Origin: Gaiellasilicea sp963811885
Lineage (GTDB): Bacteria > Actinomycetota > Thermoleophilia > Gaiellales > Gaiellaceae
Reading direction: 5' to 3'
Assembly (NCBI GenBank): GCA_963811885.1
Contig: CAWETB010000002.1
Coordinates: forward strand, 310,001-374,000
Length of the DNA stretch: 64,000 bases
The position numbers were made by a program, and so were the translations under genes. Positions 10,121 through 20,200 of the stretch are shown here, in pieces (the stretch's first letter is position 1; each line of letters starts with the position of its first letter). Under the pieces are notes generated by a model that was given only the letters and a program-made list of their open reading frames with translations, ran no database searches and was not told the DNA's origin.

Positions 10121-10599
10121 CCGCGCCGGTCGTCCGCCCGGCGACTGCCGACGACGCGGATGCAGTGGCAGCGATCTGGCGCGACGGCTGGCGCGACGGC
10201 CACGTCGGGCTCGTCCCGGACGCGCTCGCCGCGGTCCGGACGGACGAGTCGTTCCGCATCCGGGCCGCCGATCGCGTCCAGGACACGACCGTTGCCGTCG
10301 TCGGCGGGGAGGTGGCGGGCTTCGTCATGGTCGCCGACGACGAGGCCGAGCAGGTCTACGTCTCGTCCAGTCATCGTGGCACCGGTGTCGCCGATGCGCT
10401 CCTCGCCGAAGCCGAGCGCCAGGTGCGCGCCAACGGCCACGACGTCGCCTGGCTGGCGGTCGTCGAGGGCAACGCCCGGGCGCGATCGTTCTACGAGCGC
10501 ATGGGCTGGAGGGACGACGGTGCGTTCGACTACTCGGCAGCAGTCGAGGACGGGACGTCCGTCTCCGTCCCCTGCCGCCGCTACGTGAAGCCGGTCTAG
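10117..10599 (+). CDS. GNAT-family N-acetyltransferase
   Basis: The 160-residue product shows the acetyl-CoA fold: VVRPATADDADAVAAIW at the start, the beta-4 strand VAGFVMVADDEAEQVYV, the pantetheine loop HRGTGVADALL (a variant of Q/RxxGxG/A) and ENARARSFYERMGW near the end. The substrate is unknown. The GTG start overlaps the fabF stop, so it is the last gene of the fatty-acid run, though a functional link is not implied. It ends in a CTAG shared with the next gene on the opposite strand. Confidence 0.85.
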
Positions 10600-11069
10600 A
10601 GCCTCAACTCGAGCAGGACGACGTCGCGCCAGACGCCGTCGAGCTGGCCGATCCGCTCGCGGATGCCGACCTCGCGGAAGCCGAGGGCGCGGTGCAAGGC
10701 GAGGCTCGCGCCGTTGTCCGTGAAGACCCCGGCCTGGAGCGTCCAGAGGCCGCCGTCCCGGGCGCTCTCGATCACCGTCTCGAGCAATGCGCGCCCGACG
10801 CCGCGTCCGCGCGCCCGCTCGGCGACGTAGACGCTCTCCTCGCCGACGCCCCGGTAGACCGCCCGGCGCGAGTACGGGACGACGGCGATCCAGCCGACGA
10901 CCTCGCCGTCGAGCTCGGCGACGAAGCGGTGGTCGGCGAGATGCCCCGCATCCCACTCGTCCCAGCCGGGGACTTCGGTCTCGAAGGTCGCGAGGCCGGT
11001 CGCGATCCCTTCCGCGAAGACGGCGGCCACGGCCGGATAGTCGTCGGGATGGAGCGGGCGAACGAGCAC
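10596..11069 (-). CDS. GNAT acetyltransferase of the phosphinothricin/methionine-sulfone type
   Basis: The 157-residue protein has the pattern of Pat/MddA-like enzymes: IRPLHPDDYPAV-type start, TFETEVP in the substrate region, the acetyl-CoA loop ARGRGVGRALLETVI and the end segment FTDNGASLALHRALGFREVG. Such enzymes acetylate small amino acids or analogues, for example methionine sulfone or phosphinothricin. Which one here cannot be told. It is a single gene facing the previous GNAT gene, with the two stops sharing CTAG at 10596-10599. Confidence 0.85.
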   Translation of the reverse strand: MLVRPLHPDDYPAVAAVFAEGIATGLATFETEVPGWDEWDAGHLADHRFVAELDGEVVGWIAVVPYSRRAVYRGVGEESVYVAERARGRGVGRALLETVIESARDGGLWTLQAGVFTDNGASLALHRALGFREVGIRERIGQLDGVWRDVVLLELRL

Positions 11070-11092
11070 GGCTCAACAGTAAGCTCCCGGCC

Positions 11093-11767
11093 ATGTCGCG
11101 CTGGGCCACGTTCGACTGCTACGGCACCCTGATCGACTGGAACACCGGTATCGGCCGCGTGCTCGAGCAGCTCTACGGCGCGGAGCAGGCGCCGACGCTG
11201 CTGCGCCGCTACCACGAGCTCGAGCCGGAGATCCAGACCGAGGGCTACCGCAGCTACCAGGAGGTGCTCGCGCTGACGCTCGAGCGGCTGGCGAACGAGG
11301 TCGGCTACGGCATCCCCGAGGGCGAAGGCGGTGCGCTCTCGCAGTCGCTGCCGGACTGGCCGCCGTATCCCGAGGTGCCGAAGGTGCTCGAGGAGCTGCG
11401 CCGGCGCGGCTGGAGCCTCGCGATCCTCTCCAACATCGACCATGCGCTGATGATCGAGTCGGAGAAGCGGCTCGGCGTTCCGTTCGACCTGATCGTCACG
11501 GCCGAGGACGTGCGCTCGTACAAGCCTGCGCCGGGCCACTGGGAGCGCTTCTTCGAGACGACGACCGCCGACAAGGGGCGGCACGTCCACGTCGCCGCGA
11601 GCGCCTTCCACGACATCGCGCCCGCGACCGCGCTCGGGTTGAAGACGGTCTGGATCAGCCGCGGCGGGGCCGACTCGTTCGCGCACGTCGCAGATGCCGA
11701 GCCCGACCGCGAGCTGCCGGACCTCTCCGGCCTGCCGGACGTGCTCGACGAGCTCGTGCCGGCGTGA
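11093..11767 (+). CDS. HAD-superfamily hydrolase (haloacid dehalogenase type II-like)
   Basis: The 224-residue protein has the HAD motifs: FDCYGTLIDW (motif I, nucleophile Asp8), LAILSNID (motif II), and YKPAPGHWERF with the motif III Lys, then SAFHDIAPATALG (motif IV region). FDCYGTLIDW is typical of L-2-haloacid dehalogenases and related phosphatases; motif IV has His-Asp rather than Asp-Asp, also seen in that group. The natural substrate is not predictable. A TAAGCT -10 box ends 7 bases before the ATG. Confidence 0.85.
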   Translation: MSRWATFDCYGTLIDWNTGIGRVLEQLYGAEQAPTLLRRYHELEPEIQTEGYRSYQEVLALTLERLANEVGYGIPEGEGGALSQSLPDWPPYPEVPKVLEELRRRGWSLAILSNIDHALMIESEKRLGVPFDLIVTAEDVRSYKPAPGHWERFFETTTADKGRHVHVAASAFHDIAPATALGLKTVWISRGGADSFAHVADAEPDRELPDLSGLPDVLDELVPA

Positions 11768-12673
11768 CCCTGAGACCGCCCCGCGACGACGAGTTCGACG
11801 CGATGCTCGAGCTGATGAACGCCCATCAGCTCGCGGCGTTCGGCGAGGCCGACTACACCGCCGACGACCTTCGCACCTGGCTGACGACGCCGTACGTCGA
11901 GGTCGACCGCGATCATCCGCGTTCTCGAGCGCGACGGACGGCTGATCGGCTACGTCGACGCAGATCCGACCCGGGACGACCCGCCGCTCTGGTGGTGTGA
12001 CGTCAAGGTCGACCCGGACGTCGACGCCGGATGAGGTCGTCGCCGAGCTCGTGGCCTGGCTGGAGGAGCGTGCGGTCGAGGGACGGCTGCGGGTGTGGAC
12101 GTCGGAGGACGACGTGCGCATCGTCAGCGCGTTCGGCGCGCTCGGATTCGAGCAGGTCCGGCACTCCTACCGGATGGAGATCGACCTCGACGACGAGCTC
12201 CGCCGGCCCACCTGGCCGGCGGGAATCTCCGTGCGGACGGCCTCGGCCGACGACCACCGCTCTGCTCTTCGACGCCTTCATCGAGGTCTGGCAGGACACG
12301 AACGACCCGATCGACGAGACCTTCGAGGAGTGGGCGCACTGGCATGTCGAGCGCGACTCGTACGACCCCACGCTCTGGTTTCTCGCGCTGGCCGGCGACG
12401 AGCTGGCGGGCTTCTCGCTCTGCCGGACCGATCCCGTCGACCCGAACGCCGGCTACGTCAGCCTGCTCGGCGTCCGGCGGCCGTGGCGGCGGCAGGGTCT
12501 CGGCGAGGCACTCCTGCTCCACTCGTTCGCACGCGTTCCGCGAGCGTGGGCTGACGCGAGGAACGCTCGGTGTCGACGCCTCGAGCGTCACCGGTGCGAC
12601 CCGCCTGTACGAGCGTGCGGGGATGCGCGTCTATCGCGACACCGTCTTTCTCGAACGGGCCGTACGGGAGTAG
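11764..12673 (+). CDS. Two-domain GNAT acetyltransferase (four frameshifts)
   Basis: Joined across four extra bases (near 11911, 12029, 12262 and 12535) the gene encodes about 301 residues with two GNAT domains. The first runs from LRPPRDDEFDAMLELM through RVLERDGRLIGYV to IVSAFGALGFEQVR; the second starts at SVRTASADDH and contains LLGVRRPWRRQGLGEALL and GATRLYERAGMRVYRDT. Each frameshift site can be read as a four-base codon with two synonymous endings (CGC/G, GCC/G, TCT/G, CGC/G). Start overlaps the HAD gene stop (GTGA). It resembles tandem-GNAT proteins such as MshD in layout only; the substrate is unknown. Confidence 0.75.
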
Positions 12674-12682
12674 GTTGTCCGC

Positions 12683-13459
12683 GTGAGCCGCCTGCGCGCC
12701 CGCTGTCCGGACTGCCGCACGCTGACCGCGGTCGCGGTCGGGCCGGAGTACCAGTGCCACACCTGCGGCCGCGAGTTCCTCGCAGGCCTCGTCCGGGTGC
12801 CGCGCGCCTGGGGCGACGGCGGCGAGACGATGGCCGAGGCGGCGCAGCTCGAGCTGCCCTACCCCGAGGCGAGCGTGATCGAGGCCGACTCGCTCGCGGA
12901 GCAGAACCTCCTGCTCGCCTGCGAGCTGCCCGACCGGCCGATCGTGCTCGGCGGCTGCTGCTGCTCGCACGTCGGCGCGATCGAGGCGCTCTCGGCCGGC
13001 GAGGAGTGCCTGGCCGTCGTCTGGCTCGACGCGCACGGCGACCTGAACACGCCGCAGTCGTCGCCGTCCGGGAACGCGTGGGGGATGCCGCTGCGGATGG
13101 TGATCGACGACGGCGCCGTGCTGCCGCGCAACGTCGCCCTCGTCGGCGCCCGCAATCTCGACCCGCCCGAGGTCGAGTTCATCGAGTCGGCGGGCGTCCA
13201 GACGGGAGACGGCGCGATCGAGCGCGCGCTCGAAGGCGCCGACGCCGTCTACGTCGCGCTCGACTGCGACTCGTTCGACCCGGGCGAGCTGGCCGTGTTC
13301 ATGCCCGAGCCGGACGGTCTCCGGCTCGACGAGGTCGAGGAGCTGCTCCGCGATCTCTCGTCGCGGAGTCGCATCGCCGGCCTCGGCTTCACGGGCCTCG
13401 TCCGCGACGACGCGAACGAGCCGAAGCTCGCGCGGCTGGCAGCTGCACTCGGCCTCTAG
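12683..13459 (+). CDS. Arginase/agmatinase-fold protein with N-terminal zinc ribbon
   Basis: The 258-residue protein begins with a zinc ribbon (CPDC near residue 8 and CHTC near 27) followed by an arginase-like fold. Two metal motifs are clear: VWLDAHGDLNTP (DAHxD) and ALDCDSFDPGE (DxDxxDP). The first motif, normally GGDHS, reads GGCCCSHVGA, so the usual His ligand position is Cys. Arginases hydrolyse guanidino compounds with two Mn ions; here both the metal and the substrate are uncertain. The GTG start is 6 bases after a TAGGTT -10 box. It is a single gene before accD. Confidence 0.8.
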   Translation: MSRLRARCPDCRTLTAVAVGPEYQCHTCGREFLAGLVRVPRAWGDGGETMAEAAQLELPYPEASVIEADSLAEQNLLLACELPDRPIVLGGCCCSHVGAIEALSAGEECLAVVWLDAHGDLNTPQSSPSGNAWGMPLRMVIDDGAVLPRNVALVGARNLDPPEVEFIESAGVQTGDGAIERALEGADAVYVALDCDSFDPGELAVFMPEPDGLRLDEVEELLRDLSSRSRIAGLGFTGLVRDDANEPKLARLAAALGL

Positions 13460-13499
13460 CGCAACCCTGCGCGCGGTGACCCGGGTCTAAGATCGCACG

Positions 13500-14351
13500 A
13501 TGTCCGAAACGTCACGGATCGACGTCTCGATCGAGCACAAGCAGGCGCCCGAGCCGCCACCGGCCAAGAAGCATCCGAACACGTGCCCCCAGTGCGGCTC
13601 GCACTATCGCGACGACGAGATGGTCGCGAACCTCCGCGTCTGCACCCAGTGCGGCCATCACTTCCCGGTGCGGGCACGCGAGCGGATCGACGCAGCTGGC
13701 GGACAAGGGCAGCTTCGCCGAGGAGGCAGCCGACCTGCGCTCGGCCGACCCGCTCGGCTTCTTCGACCTGCGCGCCTACAACGAGCGGCTGGCCGAGGCG
13801 GAGGTCGCGACCGGCCTCGGGGACGCGCTCGTCGTCGGCGCGCGCGACGATCGAGGATCATGTCCTGCGAGCTGGCGGTGATGGACTTCTCCTTCATGGG
13901 CGGCTCGATGGGGTCGGTCACCGGCGAGAAGTTCGCTCGTGCATGCGAGAGCGCTGCGGCCGCCGGCGTCCCGCTGATCTCGGTCTCGGCGTCCGGCGGC
14001 GCCCGGATGCAGGAGGGGATCCTCGCGCTGATGCAGCTGCCGAAGACCGTCGTCGCCGTCGAGGAGCTGCACGAGGCCGGCTGCGCGCTGATCTCGGTGA
14101 TGGCGCACCCGACCACCGGCGGCCTGCTCGCGAGCTTCGCGAGCCTCGGCGACGTGCTCCTGGCCGAGCCGGGGGCGCTGATGTCGTTCGCCGGCCCGCG
14201 CGTCGTCGCCCAGACGACCCGCGAGAAGCTCCCCGACGACTTCGGCCTGGCGGAGTCGAACCTCCGCTTCGGCCACGTCGACGCAATCGTCCCCCGTCCC
14301 GAGCTGAGACCGACCCTCGCGCAGCTGCTCCGGCTGTTCGGAGAGGAGTAG
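13500..14351 (+). CDS. accD: Acetyl-CoA carboxylase carboxyltransferase beta subunit (three frameshifts)
   Basis: AccD with AccA moves the carboxyl group from biotin to acetyl-CoA, giving malonyl-CoA for the fab genes nearby. The four-Cys zinc ribbon is visible (CPQCGSHY and CTQCGHHF), as are LAVMDFSFMGGSMGS, the oxyanion segment SASGGARMQEG and the HPTTGG box. Three extra bases near 13692, 13830 and 13858 throw about 57 codons out of frame and then restore it. The intended stretch reads QLADKGSFAEEAADL and so on. The corrected length is 282 residues, normal. A TAAGAT box ends 6 bases before the ATG. Confidence 0.9.
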   Translation: MSETSRIDVSIEHKQAPEPPPAKKHPNTCPQCGSHYRDDEMVANLRVCTQCGHHFPVRARERIDAAGGQGQLRRGGSRPALGRPARLLRPARLQRAAGRGGGRDRPRGRARRRRARRSRIMSCELAVMDFSFMGGSMGSVTGEKFARACESAAAAGVPLISVSASGGARMQEGILALMQLPKTVVAVEELHEAGCALISVMAHPTTGGLLASFASLGDVLLAEPGALMSFAGPRVVAQTTREKLPDDFGLAESNLRFGHVDAIVPRPELRPTLAQLLRLFGEE

Positions 14352-14352
14352 G

Positions 14353-15286
14353 GTGGCCCGGGATGCAGAGATCAGGCTCAGGGATCGGTTGAGCAAGCTG
14401 GGCGGTCTCGATCTCCTGCGCGGAGCACGCCTCTCGGGCGAGCTCGAGCGGTTGCAGCGCCAACTCGACCGGATCGAGGCCGAGCCGACCGACGAGGAGA
14501 TCTGGACCAAGGTCGAGCTCGCGCGCCACGAGGAGCGGCCGTACTCGCTCGACTACGTCGAGCGGATCCTCGACGACTGGTTCGAGCTGCACGGCGACCG
14601 CGGGCGCGCCGACGACTCCGCGATCGTGACCGGCATCGGCAAGCTCGAGAACCGCACGGTGGCGCTGATCGGCCACCAGAAGGGCCGCGACATCAAGGAG
14701 CGGACGAAGCGGAACTTCGGGATGGCGTATCCGGAGGGCTACCGGAAGGCGATGCGGGTGATGGAGCTCGCCGATCGGCACAACTTCCCGCTCGTCACGC
14801 TCGTCGACACGCCCGGGGCGTATCCAGGCATCGCGGCCGAGCAGCACGGCCAGGGCGGCGCGATCGCGAAGTCGCAGGCGGTGATGGCGCAGCTGAACGT
14901 GCCGACGGTCGCTGTCGTGATCGGCGAGGGCGGCTCCGGCGGCGCCGTCGCGATCGCGCTCGCCGATCGCGTGTTGATGCAGGAGAACGCGATCTATTCC
15001 GTGATCTCGCCCGAGGGCTGCGCCGCGATCCTCTGGCGCGACGCGGGCGAGAAGCGCAAGGCGGCCGCAGCGTTCAAGCCGGACGCGGCGCACTGCCTCG
15101 AGCTCGGCGTCATCGACGGGATCGTCCCGGAGCCCGAGGGCGGGGCGCACGAGAACCACGACGAGGCCGCGCGCCTGCTCGGCAGCGGCCGTCGGCGACG
15201 CGCTCGACGATCTGGCCGGGATGAAGCCCCAGGAGCTGCGCAAGGCCCGCCGGGCGAAGTTCCGCGCGATGGGCGTGCTCGCCTGA
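14353..15286 (+). CDS. accA: Acetyl-CoA carboxylase carboxyltransferase alpha subunit (one frameshift)
   Basis: Partner of AccD, 1 base downstream of it. Typical AccA segments are present: DDWFELHGDR, IGHQKGRD, GMAYPEGYRKA, DTPGAYPGIAAE and IGEGGSGGAVAI, followed by ISPEGCAAILW. One extra base near 15181 (CTC-G-GCA) breaks the last 35 codons; corrected, the protein ends in MKPQELRKAR...MGVLA at the TGA at 15284, 310 residues. Biotin carboxylase and carrier genes (accC, accB) are not in the window. Confidence 0.92.
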
Positions 15287-15498
15287 TCACAGGGTTAGCC
15301 GCGCTGCATTGTTTCCACAGCTTCCACAGGCTTTTCCCCGGTCCCGAATACGGCTTGTAGCCAGGCATAGGACGTGTTGAGGCCGGCAATGCCGGCCCCA
15401 ACTGACCCCCGCTTTCGGTGGAGAAGATTGCGCGCGCCGACGCGGCGGCGCACCTGATCGATCTCCGTTCGGCCCGTCCCCAAACCTCCGCAACGGGT
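15287..15498. other. Intergenic region between accA and ligD
   Basis: No gene is seen in these 212 bases. A perfect hairpin GGCCGGC-AAT-GCCGGCC at 15381-15397 may end accA transcription, without a T run. Two adjacent TTCCACAG-type words at 15312-15329 resemble weak DnaA boxes but differ from TTATCCACA at two or more positions. The stretch before ligD is AT-poor and shows no convincing -10 box. Confidence 0.5.
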
Positions 15499-17835
15499 AT
15501 GAGTTCAGGTGTGGCCTCGCTGAAGGACTACGAGCGCAAGCGCTCGCGCGCGAAGACGCCCGAGCCGTTCGGGAAGGGCAAGCGCGGCAAGGCGCCGATC
15601 TTCGTCATCCAGCGCCACGACGCCAGCCGGCTCCACTACGACTTCCGGCTCGAGCGCGACGGAGTTCTCCTCAGCTGGGCTGTCCCCAAGGGCGTCCCGC
15701 TGGAGCCCGGCACGCAGCACCTGGCCGTCCACGTCGAGGACCACCCGCTCACGTACGCGACGTTCGAGGGCGAGATCCCGGCGGGGAACTACGGCGCGGG
15801 CACGGTCGAGATCTGGGACCAGGGGACGTACGAGCTCGTCGAGGAGAAGCCGAACGGCGGCATGACGGTGCGCCTGCACGGCGAGCGGCTGGACGGAGAG
15901 TGGACGCTCGTCCCCGCGAAGCTCGGCGGCGACCCGAAGAACTGGCTGCTCGTGAAGAAGAAGGCGGCGGACGCAGCCGCGGCTCGCAAGCCGGGCTCCT
16001 ACAAGCCGATGCTGGCCACGCTCGCCGACGCTGTGCCGGCGGGCGAGGAGTGGCTGCACGAGGTGAAGTGGGACGGCTACCGCGCGATCGTGACGATCGC
16101 AGGCGGCGACGCCCAGCTGACGAGCCGCAACGGCAACTCGCTGACCGCCCGCTTCGAGTCGGTGGCCCGCGCGGTCGTGCAGGCGGTGAAGACGACGGAC
16201 TGCGTGCTCGACGGCGAGGTCTGCGCGCTCGACGACCAGGGCCGCGCCAGCTTCTCGGCGATGCAGCAGGGCTCCGGGCCGCTCGTGCTCTACCTCTTCG
16301 ACGTCCTCGAGGTCGAGGGCGAGCCGGTCGTCGACCTGCCGCTGACCGAGCGGCACAAGCGGCTGGAGGCGCTGCTCGACAAGCGCAACCGGACCGTTCG
16401 GCTCTCGGAGACCTTCGACGACGGACACGCGCTCTTCGAGGCCGCGACGGCGCAGCGGCTCGAGGGCGTCGTCAGCAAGCGCGCCGACTCCCGCTACGAG
16501 CCGGGACGGCGCAGCCGCAACTGGCTCAAGGTGAAGACGCAGGGCCGGCAGGAGCTCGATCGTCGTCGGCTACACGAAAGGGCAGGGCAGGCGCACGGGC
16601 GCGTTCGGGTCGCTCGTGCTCGCGGTCAACGAGGGCAGCGGCCTCCGCTGGGCCGGCAACGTCGGGACGGGCTTCGACGACGCCGAGATCAAGCGGCTGC
16701 TGGACAGGCTGAAGCCGCTTCGCACCGACGAGCCGCCGTTCGCCGGAGGTGCCGAAGATGCCGAAGGTGCGGAAGGGCGACGTCGTCTGGGTCGAGCCCC
16801 GGCTCGTGGCCGAGGTCCGCTTCGCCGAGTGGACGCACGACGGCCGGTTGCGGGCACCGGTGTACCAGGGCCTGCGCGAGGACAAGGACGCGAGCGAGGT
16901 GCACCGCGAGCGCGCGCCGATCCCGGAGGAGATCCGCCGCGGCAAGCGCCTCCTCAAGCTGTCGAACCTGGACAAGCCGTTCTGGCCCGACGAGGGGATC
17001 ACGAAGGGCGACCTGCTCGCGTACTACCGCGACATCGCGCCGGTGCTCGTGCCGCACCTGAAGGACAGGCCGTTCACGATGAAGCGCTATCCGGACGGCT
17101 GGAACGGCAAGTTCTTCTTCCAGAAGGACGCGCCCAAGCACATGCCCGACTGGATCCCGACGGCGCGGTTCGAGGCGTCCACGCGCGACCGGCCGCCGCA
17201 GCGGCGGCTGATCGACTTCCCGCTCGTGAACGACGACCTCGCGCTGCTCTGGGTGGTGAACATGGGCTGCATCGACATGAACACCTGGTACTCGCGGGTG
17301 GACAAGCCGTCCCGGCCCGACTGGGTGCTCTTCGACCTCGACCCGTCGCCGGACGTCGGCTTCCCGGAGACGATCCAGGTGGCGCTCCTGATCAAGCAGA
17401 TGCTCGACCTGCTCGAGCTCGAGTCGTTCCCCAAGACGAGCGGCTCCGAGGGGATCCACATCCTCGTGCCGGTGGCGCGGCGGCACACGTATACGCAGAC
17501 GCGCGAGTTCTCGGAGATCGTCGCCGGCGCGCTTGCGCGTGCCCATCCCGGCCTGGTGACGACGGAGTGGACGAAGGCGAAGCGCCGCGGCGTGCTGATC
17601 GACTCGAACCAGAACGGCGAGGGCAAGACGATCGCGTCGCCCTACTCGGTGCGTCCGAAGGCCGGCGCGCCGGTCTCGACGCCGTTGCGCTGGGACGAGG
17701 TGAACGAGTCGCTCGACCCGGCCGCGTTCACGATGGAGGCGGTGCTCGAGCGCGTCGCGAGCGAGGGCGACCTGTTCGAGGGCGTGCTGACGACGAAGCA
17801 GTCCCTCTCGCACGGCGCTGAACTCGCTCCGCTGA
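15499..17835 (+). CDS. ligD: Multidomain non-homologous end-joining DNA ligase LigD (three frameshifts)
   Basis: Domains in order: 3'-phosphoesterase (about 1-165, with RHDASRLHYDFRLE and AGNYGAGTVEIWD), ATP-dependent ligase (about 175-480, nucleotidyl Lys in EVKWDGYRA, then DGEVCALDD) and primase-like polymerase (about 490-777, with LDKPFWPDEGITKGDLL and DLDPS). The enzyme processes and seals double-strand breaks with Ku. Extra bases near 16558, 16745 and 17814 break the frame; without them the protein is 777 residues and stops 3 bases before the convergent NADH dehydrogenase gene. No ku gene is in the window. PE-LIG-POL order differs from the mycobacterial POL-PE-LIG order. Confidence 0.9.
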
Positions 17836-17838
17836 CGC

Positions 17839-19092
17839 TCAGTCGAGCCGGTGCGGGCTGCGGAGCCCCGAGAGCTCGGCGATGTCGCGGCGGAAGAAGA
17901 GCGACGTCGTCCAGTCGACGACGACGCGCAGCTTGCGTGAGAAGAGCGGCAGCTGGAAGAGGTGGTAGGTGCGGGTGACGAACCAGCCCGGGAAGCCGCG
18001 GAAGCGGAGGCCCATCACGTCGGCGATTCCCTTGTAGCGCCCGAGCGTCGCCACCTGGCCGAGCATCCGGTACCCGTACGGCTGCGGGTCGCCGGCGATG
18101 TTCTTCGCCAGCCGGCGCGCCTGGCGGAGCGCGTGCTGGCAGGTCGGCGGGTCGAAGTGGCCCGGCGTCCGCTCGTTCGGGACGGCGGCGCAGTCGCCGA
18201 GCGACCAGATGCGCTCGCGGCCCTCGACGCGCAGGAACGAATCGACCTGGACCCGACCGCGCTCGTCGAGCGGTATCCCGAAGCGCTCGAGCAGCGGGCT
18301 CGCCTTCACGCCCGCCGTCCAGACGAGCGTGTGCGTCTGGATCCGCTCGCCGTTCGAGAGCTCGGCCGTGGCGCCGTCGAACGACGCCAGCGTGGTCGAG
18401 ACGTGGATTTCGACCCCGCGGCCGGTGAGCTCCTTGGCCGCGTACTCGCCCAGGCGGGGCGGGATCTCGGGGAGGATCTTCGGCGCCGCGTCGACGAGCA
18501 CCCAGCGCTGCGGCACCTCGCGCAGGCGCGGGTACCAGCGCAGCGCGTCGTTGACGAGGTCGGAGAGCTCCGCGAGCGCCTCGACGCCGGCATAGCCGGC
18601 GCCGACGAAGACGAAGCCGAGGTGGCGGGCGGCGTCGCTCGGGTCGACCTCCGCGTCGGCGGCCTCGAGCTCGCGCAGGACGCGGTTGCGGAGGTTGATC
18701 GCGTCGGGGAGATCCTTGAAGCCGACGCCGTGCTCGGCGAGGCCGGGCACCGGGAAGGTGCGTGGCACCGCACCGAGTGCGAGCACGAGGTGGTCGTAGC
18801 CGATGTCGAACGTGCCGGCGTCCGTCGTCTCGACGTGCACCGACTGCTGGGCCTCGTCGATCGCCGTCACGCGGCCGAGCACGAGCTCGGCATGCGGGCA
18901 CATCTGGCGGAGCGGCACGACGGTGTGCCGCGGCTCGAGCGTCCCCGAGGCGGCCTCGGGGAGCATCGGCGTGTAGAGCATGAAGTTCTCCGGGCTGACG
19001 ATCGTCGCGCCCCGCTCGCCGAGCAGCCGCGCGACGTAGCCGCCGGCGAAGCCGCCGCCCACCACGAGCACCCCGCCGCGCGCCTGACGCAT
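17839..19092 (-). CDS. Type II NADH dehydrogenase (FAD-dependent)
   Basis: The 417-residue flavoprotein would pass electrons from NADH to quinone at the membrane without pumping protons. FAD motif GVLVVGGGFAGGYVA is at the N-terminus, the second dinucleotide fold at FVFVGAGYAGVEALAEL (about 155), TAGV in the middle and the FAD-binding ALGDCA-like SLGDCAAVP near 290. A C-terminal amphipathic region follows (VVVDWTTSLFFRRD). I prefer the ATG at 19092, 12 codons into the open frame, because it gives the usual start just before the FAD motif. Other pyridine-nucleotide disulfide family members are possible but less likely. Confidence 0.85.
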   Translation of the reverse strand: MRQARGGVLVVGGGFAGGYVARLLGERGATIVSPENFMLYTPMLPEAASGTLEPRHTVVPLRQMCPHAELVLGRVTAIDEAQQSVHVETTDAGTFDIGYDHLVLALGAVPRTFPVPGLAEHGVGFKDLPDAINLRNRVLRELEAADAEVDPSDAARHLGFVFVGAGYAGVEALAELSDLVNDALRWYPRLREVPQRWVLVDAAPKILPEIPPRLGEYAAKELTGRGVEIHVSTTLASFDGATAELSNGERIQTHTLVWTAGVKASPLLERFGIPLDERGRVQVDSFLRVEGRERIWSLGDCAAVPNERTPGHFDPPTCQHALRQARRLAKNIAGDPQPYGYRMLGQVATLGRYKGIADVMGLRFRGFPGWFVTRTYHLFQLPLFSRKLRVVVDWTTSLFFRRDIAELSGLRSPHRLD

Positions 19093-19120
19093 CGCGCGAT
19101 TCTCGCAGGTGCGGTTGTGA

Positions 19121-19150
19121 ATTGACAAATCTTATTTCTGTCATTAGAAC
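19121..19150 (+). promoter_or_regulatory. Sigma-70-like promoter of the sulfate transporter operon with overlapping inverted repeat
   Basis: TTGACA (19122-19127), a 17-base spacer and TAGAAC (19145-19150) form a good promoter. TGACA (19123-19127) and TGTCA (19139-19143) are inverted repeats 11 bases apart inside it, a likely operator. The Rrf2 protein encoded after cysA is a candidate ligand, by context only. Confidence 0.65.
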
Positions 19151-19194
19151 TTCCAATCTCCATCAAACCTGTAGACAAGCTCGAAAGGATGCTC

Positions 19195-20191
19195 ATGCGT
19201 CGGAGATTCCTGCTCGTTGCACTGCTTGCGGCCGCCGTGGCCTCCTCCGTAGCCGGAGCCACGACCAAGGACGTCCGGCTCTCGCTGGTCGCCTACTCGA
19301 CGCCGCGCGAGGCCTACAACCAGCTGATCCCGGACTTCCAGAAGACCCAGCCGGGCGGCGGCGTCAGCTTCAGCCAGTCCTACGCGGCCTCGGGCGACCA
19401 GGCGCGGGCCGTCAAGGCCGGCCTGAAGGCGGACATCGTCGCGCTCTCGCTTGCCCCCGACGTGGACGAGCTCGTCGCGGCGGGCCTCGTCGACGCGAAG
19501 TGGAAGCGCCAGTCCTACCGCGGCATGGTCACGAACTCGCTCGTCGTCTTCGTCGTCCGCGACGGCAACCCGAAGAAGATCCGCGGCTGGAACGACCTGA
19601 TCCGGCCCGGCGTCCAGGTCGTCACGCCGAACCCGTTCACCTCCGGCGGCGCGCGCTGGAACGTGATGGCGGCCTACGGGGCGCAGCGGAAGCTCGGCAA
19701 GACCGACAAGCAGGCGCAGGACTACCTGCTGAAGCTGTTCAAGAACGTCGTCTCGCAGGACAAGAGCGCCCGCGACTCGCTGCAGACGTTCAACGCCGGC
19801 CGCGGTGACGTCCTGCTCGCCTACGAGAACGAGGCGCTCTTCGCCCGGTCGCGCAACCAGGGCTTCCCGTTCGTGATCCCGCGCTCGACGATCCTGATCG
19901 AGAACCCGATCGCCGTCCTGAAGACGAGCGACCACAAGGCCGAGGCGAACGCGTTCCTTCGTTTCCTGCGGACGCCGGGTGCTCAGCGGACGTTCGCCGA
20001 GAACGGGTACCGGCCCGTGAACAAGGGGGTCGCGCGCGAGTTCGCGGAGAAGTTCCCGGCGCGGCCCGGCCAGTTCACGATCGAGCAGCTCGGGCTCGGC
20101 GGCTGGGATCGCGTCCAGAAGCGGTTCTTCGACCCCAAGAACGGGCGTCATGGCGCGGGTCGAGCGGCAGGTCGGCGGCGTGACAGGCTAA
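19195..20191 (+). CDS. Sulfate ABC transporter substrate-binding protein (one frameshift)
   Basis: Periplasmic-type sulfate/thiosulfate-binding protein: signal peptide (LLVALLAAAVASSVAGA), then LVAYSTPREAYNQLIPDFQ, SFSQSYAASGDQARAV (sulfate-contact Ser-Gly segment), LAPDVDELVAAGLV, and NPFTSGGARWN, all standard for Sbp/CysP. One extra base near 20145 (AAC-GGGC-GTC) alters only the last 16 codons; corrected, the protein is 331 residues. The ATG at 19195 has a GAAAGGA site at proper distance, better than the ATG at 19189. It heads the transporter operon. Confidence 0.92.
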
Positions 20192-20200
20192 GCTTCTCGA

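Noticed and set aside
15312..15329. TTTCCACAG and TTCCACAGG words as DnaA boxes or an origin
   Set aside because: Only two degenerate copies, no AT-rich unwinding region, and no dnaA or dnaN in the window.
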